Positions 43,701-47,801 of a stretch of DNA of 47,801 nucleotides are shown here, piece after piece. The position numbers were made by a program, and so were the translations under genes. This stretch comes from Verrucomicrobiales bacterium (GTDB lineage: Bacteria > Verrucomicrobiota > Verrucomicrobiia > Verrucomicrobiales > DEV007). The notes beneath the pieces were generated by a model. That model did not search any database, was not told the origin of the DNA, and saw only the letters and a program-made list of their open reading frames with translations. Within the stretch, counting starts at the first letter, position 1, and every line of letters starts with the position of its first letter. Where the stretch lies: assembly GCA_016795505.1 (NCBI GenBank), contig JAEUHH010000037.1:1-47801 (forward strand). The letters run 5' to 3'.

Positions 43701-44604
43701 CCGCCGTGCCCTCGTCCACCTTGGTCGCCCCGAGCTTGATTTCCCGACGGCTTTGCTTCTGGCCGTGGTGCCAATAATCGATCTGCGCCAGATGCGCCGA
43801 CTCGCCCGCCGCAAGCGGCTGCCGGAGCACCTCGTCGGCCATGAAGAGCACTTCGCGCGCGGGGTCCTTCGCGATCGGGACCCGCACCGCGAGGTCGGCG
43901 AACTGAGTCTGATTCGTGTCCTCCGTGACGATGAAGGAATGCTGCAGTTTCACCGTTGCGCTGCCCGCGAGAAACTCAAGCCGCACCACAAACCGCGCGA
44001 GCGTCTCGCCCGCCGCCGTTTTCAGGAATCCCTCGCGACGCACCACGACGAGGTTCGCGCCCCGGTATTCGATCACCGGCGGATCGCTTCCCATCTCATC
44101 GGCGACCCGGCCCCGGTGATCCTGCACCGTCAGGCAGGCGAGCCCACCCGGAGCAACGACATTGGCTCCCACCGTGACCTGGCCGAGAAGCGCTCCCTGC
44201 TTCGGCAGTTCCACTTTCACGGCTCCCGTGTCGATGACGAACGATTGTGCCCCCTCGTCCACCGTGACCCCTGGCTGCAGGGTCGATGGCTGAGTCACGG
44301 CCACATAGTTGACCCCGCGCCGCGCGAGGAAATGCAGGCCCACCCATTTCAACGAGGGATCCGGGGTCCACTTGGCGAGCGGTTCCATCTCGGCCGCGAC
44401 GATCTGTCCGGCGTCATCCAACACGGAAATCTGCGAGGCCTCGCGGATCGCGCCCTTCGGCATCGAAAATCCGCAATAGACCGGAAAGGGTCCATCGTAC
44501 CCAGGAGCCGCGGGCCAATCGATCTGCAAGGGGATGCGTTCCTGAGCACCCGATGGCGGGACCAGGGCAGCGAGAAGAACCAAGACAATCACGAAGGCTT
44601 TCAT
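40774..44604 (-). CDS. secreted exo-rhamnogalacturonan-lyase-like protein with LamG-like C terminus
   Basis: A 1276-residue exported protein (signal MKAFVIVLVLLAALVPPSGA). The N-terminal third matches the YetA/PcRGLX-type RIFT-barrel (FPVYCGFSMPKGAIREASQI, LKWVGLHFLA, FVIDTGAVKVELP). The middle third is an alpha/alpha-barrel rich in Tyr/Trp/His (YRYADHMYRAQSALWQAYAR, HYWTGIEDRFGGGLLNSHQG). Near residue 1100 comes a jelly-roll, YREGTLEFWFQPRQ then SRWHHLAVSWTTDP, typical of LamG/concanavalin domains that bind glycans. The layout suggests a PL26-like polysaccharide lyase; catalytic residues were not assigned. The ATG at 44604 opens the signal. It follows the GH50-like gene by 34 bases. Confidence 0.78.
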   Translation of the reverse strand: MKAFVIVLVLLAALVPPSGAQERIPLQIDWPAAPGYDGPFPVYCGFSMPKGAIREASQISVLDDAGQIVAAEMEPLAKWTPDPSLKWVGLHFLARRGVNYVAVTQPSTLQPGVTVDEGAQSFVIDTGAVKVELPKQGALLGQVTVGANVVAPGGLACLTVQDHRGRVADEMGSDPPVIEYRGANLVVVRREGFLKTAAGETLARFVVRLEFLAGSATVKLQHSFIVTEDTNQTQFADLAVRVPIAKDPAREVLFMADEVLRQPLAAGESAHLAQIDYWHHGQKQSRREIKLGATKVDEGTAEKPVAMGDWAAVQGQAGGVLLAMPNAAKLFPKEFEVTPDALVAHLWSSRGGRMLDYRASTLVDHWGRDWVAKKHPGGIAAMAAKDTNAHGSARTHDLWLHFFDADQAKEVPGIGALCSQPPVAVQDPRWMRRTEALGYLHPYDPERFGKLEAFLRYAVEEYVVGAERRWGDYGFLDYGAGMHTYVDYGGLPGETMPRLNYRYADHMYRAQSALWQAYARSGDRLYRDYTAALHRHLADFKFAHVEGKNRSLGSRVGLNGSEDNPHYWTGIEDRFGGGLLNSHQGFDPEGFLLHRYLTGDRWSEEVIVRSGEVFLKRFPFDALPEIGASSDGAQPFLLAAPLYLHTGDPRYREALDQIRVRMIRLDTATGWADPTYYGAWEKYHIKIAGALMDWRATGDETTRRMLVERAFPIWLRDVPPTNLGYMEQSGYFANHAWRLTGEIRYAELMEERFNRVLFEYYDAQGKRRDVSAIRGGPHRGSNNSFNFLETAYYGMDLLAATEGKRGHFVEADTGPKCQAVEIHFAKDRHEPLRFDLRFRPGHDMQVTWTPTGYGRPARDTMVGPVRWDSQIDYFTKDAPGLGGGYASVELGAETVEGEYRFLEVPYVFKSNARRLVLVAWDGILLRAIHDRPPVWHFRLPAGKAGAVYANKPISLEIAGKVTDFPGGGWLELKGTDVDQMAALRTSGLVFVAFRGGIPPVLAQHDPGRYFVPRVVQEEMPAREAAVVLPSDDEYVDGLVGRARLLTGNRSLKIPRGKPIGDRVYEHIDYREGTLEFWFQPRQSTGMGAETSEKYFLTGGFWPLTLKRYAGDDEDPRAGNVFRFDAPCTIQAPPSAKPAPFPYPPQQLLNPNPVVQSRWHHLAVSWTTDPARGWISEFYLDGKPSLGWARFDTGHGRFLEAENADKQFPPRPWPIDEPKGEFITLIGSVLDAAVDELRISRIARYPEPFPALPKRKLENDEDTLWMMRFEGNEEVEP

Positions 44605-44638
44605 GAAGAGTTGTGAGGAAGTTGCGGTTCTGGTCCCT

Positions 44639-45949
44639 TCACTCCGGCACCGCCGCATCGAAGTGTTCGATCAGGGGATGGACCCTCGTGTTCAAGGCGC
44701 GCATCGCCTCGAGGAGTGGACCGTAGGGTTCGCCGCGCAGATTCACGATGCCCTTGTTGCTGTCCCGGTTGGAGGCTTCGGCCTTGGGATCGGAGGGATC
44801 GTTGTCCTGGTATTTGAACCAATGCCAGCCGACACAGGTTTTCGACTCCAGCAGGGCGAGGGTGAAGTTCTGATAAAACGCCCCCCGGTCCGCCTGGGTC
44901 TTCACGAGCCAGCCCGCGCCCGTCGTGTTGGGAAGTCCGGAATCGACCGCCTTGACATAAAACTCGGTGACGAGGCAGGGCTTGCCGCTCCAGCGGTGCC
45001 AGTTTTCGAGATGTTCGCTCTGGGGCGACCAATAACCGTAATAATTCACGGACACCGCATCGCACCAGCGTCCCGCCGCCTTCCAGGCACCCTTCATGCG
45101 CAGGGCGCGCCCGTGGAAACGCGATCCGAGGCACAGATGATCGGGCAGCGCCTGCCGGATCGCGGTTGTCGTGATGCGGAAGTAAGCATCGAAGACCTGC
45201 TCGATGAACTCCTGCCGCATTTCATCGGTGATTTCGCCCCGCCCCTGGAGGAAAGCCTCGGCCGCGGCGCCCGAGGCTCCGGGCCGTTTCCGCATGCGAT
45301 CGAGGAGGTCTTCGGGAACCGGCAATTCGTTGTCCGAGAAAACGCCGACCAACCACGGATCGTCCTTAAGGGGCGAGAGACGCTCGCGGCACACCTCAAG
45401 ACAATGGGCCTCGAAGCCGGGCTCGAACACGGGGATGCAGTCGTCTTCGTAACCGGTGTGACCGGCCTCGGCATGGGTGAGGCCGAGCTTGCCGCCGAAG
45501 CCGCTCATGAGGTTCAGCGTGACGGTGTAGGGCAGCGGATGCTCCGCGGCGCGAAGGGTCTCGTGATCGGAAAACCCGCCGACGCCGTTGAACGACGCGC
45601 TCCTCAGCAGATCCAGCGCTGCCGCGAGTTCGACGGCCGGGTCCGAGTTGGATCGGAGACTGCAAACCCCTTGGAAAACAAACCGTCCGCCCTCGGGATC
45701 GATCATCCACCAGCGGTCCCCGATCTTTGCGATGCGGAAGCGGCCGGTCGCCTCCTGCTGCTCCGCCGCGAGACCGCCGTAGCGGGTGAGCCCCTCCGGA
45801 GCGACCGCGGCCACATTGGGAAACCCATCGAGGGTGCGCGTCGGCCTCGCCTTGAAGGTCCCGCTTTCGTTGGAACGGGCGTCGACCCAACGATCCTCCG
45901 CTTGGAGCAGGGTGGTGCCCAGGAAGGCGAGCAGAATCGTTCGGAACAT
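44639..45949 (-). CDS. GH50-like beta-agarase-type glycoside hydrolase, secreted
   Basis: A 436-residue exported TIM-barrel glycosidase (signal MFRTILLAFLGTTLLQA). The entry segment RWWMIDPEGGRFVFQGVCSL is the GH50/agarase pattern. VGVFSDNELP contains the likely acid/base Glu208 and PCLVTEFYVK the likely nucleophile Glu329, with VSVNYYGYW between them and GWHWFKYQDND supplying the last-strand Trp. It probably cleaves beta-linked galactans or a related algal glycan; specificity is not deducible. It is followed at 34 bases by the lyase-like gene and preceded by a GGACA-GGAAT dyad at 46031. Confidence 0.8.
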   Translation of the reverse strand: MFRTILLAFLGTTLLQAEDRWVDARSNESGTFKARPTRTLDGFPNVAAVAPEGLTRYGGLAAEQQEATGRFRIAKIGDRWWMIDPEGGRFVFQGVCSLRSNSDPAVELAAALDLLRSASFNGVGGFSDHETLRAAEHPLPYTVTLNLMSGFGGKLGLTHAEAGHTGYEDDCIPVFEPGFEAHCLEVCRERLSPLKDDPWLVGVFSDNELPVPEDLLDRMRKRPGASGAAAEAFLQGRGEITDEMRQEFIEQVFDAYFRITTTAIRQALPDHLCLGSRFHGRALRMKGAWKAAGRWCDAVSVNYYGYWSPQSEHLENWHRWSGKPCLVTEFYVKAVDSGLPNTTGAGWLVKTQADRGAFYQNFTLALLESKTCVGWHWFKYQDNDPSDPKAEASNRDSNKGIVNLRGEPYGPLLEAMRALNTRVHPLIEHFDAAVPE

Positions 45950-46030
45950 GTTGGGAATTGTCCGGCCAAAGGGATCGCCGTCAACCGGCCTGATGCGCCA
46001 AGCGGCGCGGGCGATCGCGGGGATGGGATG

Positions 46031-46080
46031 GGACATGGGAATACCGAAAAAAGCCTTCATCCGTTCCCATTCCCTTGTCC
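46031..46080. repeat. GGACA-GGAAT dyad upstream of the GH50-like gene
   Basis: ggacatgggaat (46031-46042) and attcccttgtcc (46069-46080) form an inverted repeat with one mismatch over 12 bases and a 26-base loop. It lies 82 bases upstream of the GH50-like start, in the 176-base gap to the beta-helix gene. Confidence 0.7.
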
Positions 46081-46125
46081 AAAAAGGCGGACGGCAGCGA
46101 CCGCACCCTTCGTCCCGCTCCCTTC

Positions 46126-47391
46126 TCATCGGACGCGCGCGCCACTAACGTGGGCCGTGCGCGGCTGGCCGGAGAAATCAGTTTTCACAAGGTATTTCGC
46201 GTCGGCCTTTTCGAAAGGCGCATCCGCCGCCGGAGTGGCATCCTGTTTCTCGCCATCCCAACTCAGACTGACAAAGTCCTCGAGCCCGCGACCCGGCGAG
46301 GTCCCTTCCTTCGGCCCATGGCCGACGATGACGTTGCCGGTGATGGTCACGCCCTCGCGGCCATTCGCGAAATGCAGCGCGTTCTGGTCGCGGGAATAAA
46401 TCACGTTGTTCGCCAGCAGCATTCCCTCGCGCCCGTTCCACGAGCCTCCACTGAAGGCATGGCCGACATTGATGATCGTGTTGTGGACGACCTGGAGGTT
46501 CACCGTCTTTCCCTGATGATCGGTGCTCGCGAAGCCAGATCCCTTCGCGCTGATGAGGACGTTGTTCCGCACGATCGCCTCGCCCTGCACCTGCATGGTG
46601 TGATCGTCGCTGCGCCGGCAGAGATTCCGTTCGATGATGTTCACCGGTTTCCCGGCGGTGCCGTAAACGGTAATGCAGGGATACTGGGTGTCGTGGATAT
46701 CATTCTCCGCGATGAGATTGCCCCAGGATCCCTGCTTCACCTCGATGCCATCTCCCTGCGAACCGCGGCAATCGTGGATGTGATTCAAAGCGATCACGCT
46801 TTCGCTCATGATGAACTCGCCGTTGTTCGCGCCCAGATACATGCCCTCTCCGTGGCCGCCACCGTGATGGAGGTGGTTGCGGGTGAGAAAGAGCCGGCTC
46901 GTATCGGCGCTGTTGGCGCTGAGACAGACCTGGCCGGTGTGATGGATGTGGCACCGGTCGATCCAGACCTCGCGGCAGCGGCCGAGCCGCAGACCGTGAC
47001 TGCCGCCGGTGATCTCGACGCCGCGCAGACACAGGTATTCCACCGCGCCGCCCTGGCCGATGTTGACGACATTCTGCCGGTCATCGGACCGGGTCAGCAC
47101 AACCGCCGCGCCCTCCGCGGCCACGATCCAGATGGGTGCCTCTGCCGTGCCGCTCACACGGATGTCCCACATTCGTTCCACGCGGTAGGTGCCGGCGGCC
47201 AGCACCAGTTGATCACCCGGTTGCAGGGCCGCGACCGCTTTCACCAGTGAGTCGCCGTCGGAGGCGGGGTGCTGGATGATCCGCTTCGGAGCGATTCCGG
47301 CCCACGCCGGCGCATAACGCGCATCGTCTCCGGATGCGAGGGTGATCACGGCGAGCAAAAGTGCGAAAGAGACTGGAAGGTGCCTTCTCAT
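46126..47391 (-). CDS. secreted right-handed parallel beta-helix protein, lyase-like
   Basis: A 421-residue exported protein (signal MRRHLPVSFALLLAVITLAS). The N-terminal PGDQLVLAAGTYRVERMWDI and AEAPIWIVAAEGAAVVL are the cap of PL6/pectate-lyase-like beta-helices. Coils follow: EITGGSHGLRLGRCREVWID, HIHHTGQVCLSANSADTSRL, IALNHIHDCRGSQGDGIEVK, ENDIHDTQYPCITVYG and VHNTIINVGHAFSGG, with His and Asn ladders typical of the fold. Possible activities are pectate, alginate or chondroitin-type lysis, or non-catalytic glycan binding. It starts the polysaccharide block in transcription order; the 106-base spacer upstream shows no clear promoter. Confidence 0.8.
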   Translation of the reverse strand: MRRHLPVSFALLLAVITLASGDDARYAPAWAGIAPKRIIQHPASDGDSLVKAVAALQPGDQLVLAAGTYRVERMWDIRVSGTAEAPIWIVAAEGAAVVLTRSDDRQNVVNIGQGGAVEYLCLRGVEITGGSHGLRLGRCREVWIDRCHIHHTGQVCLSANSADTSRLFLTRNHLHHGGGHGEGMYLGANNGEFIMSESVIALNHIHDCRGSQGDGIEVKQGSWGNLIAENDIHDTQYPCITVYGTAGKPVNIIERNLCRRSDDHTMQVQGEAIVRNNVLISAKGSGFASTDHQGKTVNLQVVHNTIINVGHAFSGGSWNGREGMLLANNVIYSRDQNALHFANGREGVTITGNVIVGHGPKEGTSPGRGLEDFVSLSWDGEKQDATPAADAPFEKADAKYLVKTDFSGQPRTAHVSGARVR

Positions 47392-47497
47392 GACTGGATG
47401 AATGCTGCCTCAGTCCACTCGATTTCACGATGGCCGAAACCAGCGGCTTTGCGCCATGAACGCCCGCATGGTGATTCCAGCGTTCGGCACGATCCGT

Positions 47498-47801
47498 TTA
47501 TCGGATCCGTCCGACGATGAAGTCGATGGCGCGGATGACGCCGTCGGCTTCCGCGAGGAGGGCGTTTTCGGGCCGGACGTCGGTGGCGATCCATTCGTCG
47601 CGGCGCCAGGTGAGATTGGCGATCATGTCCAGCCCGGTCGGCGGCGACCAACGGGACCAGCCCCGTTCCGTCATCCATCGGGAAAGCGACGGCTCGTCGG
47701 GATGGCAGCCTTCGATGAACGGCTGGCGCAGCACCAGAAAGTCGCCCGCGGTGCCGACCTGATCGAGTTCGAGGCCGCTGCCGAACAAACTCTCGAACCA
47801 G
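47498..47801 (-). CDS. kinase-like polyvalent protein domain, truncated by window edge
   Basis: The frame is open through base 47801, so the N terminus lies outside the window; about 100 codons are visible. LELDQVGTAGDFLVLRQPFI, RWMTERGWSRW and especially EWIATDVRPENALLAEADGV then IRAIDFIVGRI recall the catalytic-loop and metal-binding Asp segments of aminoglycoside-phosphotransferase-like kinases (D.RPEN...G.I..ID). Such domains are often annotated as polyvalent protein kinases linked to mobile elements or phages. The partial sequence does not allow a firm call. Confidence 0.5.
   Translation of the reverse strand, partial: WFESLFGSGLELDQVGTAGDFLVLRQPFIEGCHPDEPSLSRWMTERGWSRWSPPTGLDMIANLTWRRDEWIATDVRPENALLAEADGVIRAIDFIVGRIR

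Noticed and set aside
41023-44616. 1197-codon open frame antisense to the rhamnogalacturonan-lyase-like gene
   Set aside because: Composition follows the third-position GC bias of the sense gene, no family motifs or signal are visible, and the sense strand has a coherent secreted multidomain protein.
1-47801. CRISPR array, tRNA or rRNA genes
   Set aside because: No regularly spaced repeats and no cloverleaf or rRNA-like conserved segments were recognised by reading; a tRNAscan/Infernal run would be needed to exclude them fully.

Overview
The window reads as a chromosomal segment of a high-GC, Gram-negative bacterium, most likely a member of the Verrucomicrobiota. This lineage call is an inference. 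It rests on a DUF1552 protein with a Tat-type signal, secreted PQQ-type beta-propellers, an ECF sigma factor coupled to a membrane-fused Ser/Thr kinase, a DUF2934 gene, and a large block of secreted sialidase, esterase and lyase genes. No rRNA, tRNA or CRISPR array was seen.

Layout. Positions 1-3.1 kb (+ strand) hold a decapitated pirin gene, nitroreductase, DoxX, HAD phosphatase and SDR genes. 3.1-13.5 kb is mostly on the minus strand: a glutamate-racemase homologue with a signal peptide, a divergent pair of PQQ propeller proteins, an unannotated 48-residue membrane microprotein, DUF502, SelO, a secreted protein with two zinc-protease motifs, a frameshifted DUF1552 gene and a YunG-like gene. 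14.0-17.1 kb encodes an ECF sigma factor translationally coupled to a kinase / decapeptide-repeat / SdpI-like / signal-peptidase-like fusion.

17.1-27.9 kb is the metabolic centrepiece: a tightly packed minus-strand operon for a group 3b-type (NADP-linked, sulfhydrogenase-like) [NiFe] hydrogenase and its maturation. In transcription order it encodes HupE, a UreE-like protein, HypD, HypE, the Fe-S subunit, a cyclic-nucleotide-binding protein, the FAD/2Fe-2S subunit, the small subunit, the large subunit, the maturation endopeptidase, HypA, HypF and HypC. Almost all junctions are 4-base ATGA overlaps or gaps under 5 bases. No HypB is encoded, HypA lacks its zinc finger, and a UreE-like protein is present instead. 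This suggests a modified nickel-delivery route.

28.1-35.0 kb is a worn accessory island. A 256-base segment carrying the start and upstream region of an ornithine-cyclodeaminase-like gene is present twice as direct repeats 5761 bases apart. Between the copies lie a P-type ATPase with most of its middle deleted, a TIM-barrel isomerase, a frameshifted primase-like (AEP-resembling) gene, DUF2934, two unknown genes and a universal stress protein.

35.1-47.4 kb is a polysaccharide-degradation region, all on the minus strand: sialidase, a GH-like propeller protein, an acetyl-xylan-esterase-like hydrolase, a rhamnogalacturonan-lyase-like giant protein, a GH50-like agarase and a beta-helix lyase-like protein. 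A vapBC toxin-antitoxin pair with a very clear promoter/operator is embedded in it. The window ends inside a gene for a kinase-like polypeptide.

Two dispersed repeat families lie between genes: a composite palindrome (13.85 and 36.43 kb) and a dyad built on GGACA(A/T)(A/G)GGAATAC, repeatedly found 30-200 bases upstream of secreted-protein genes.
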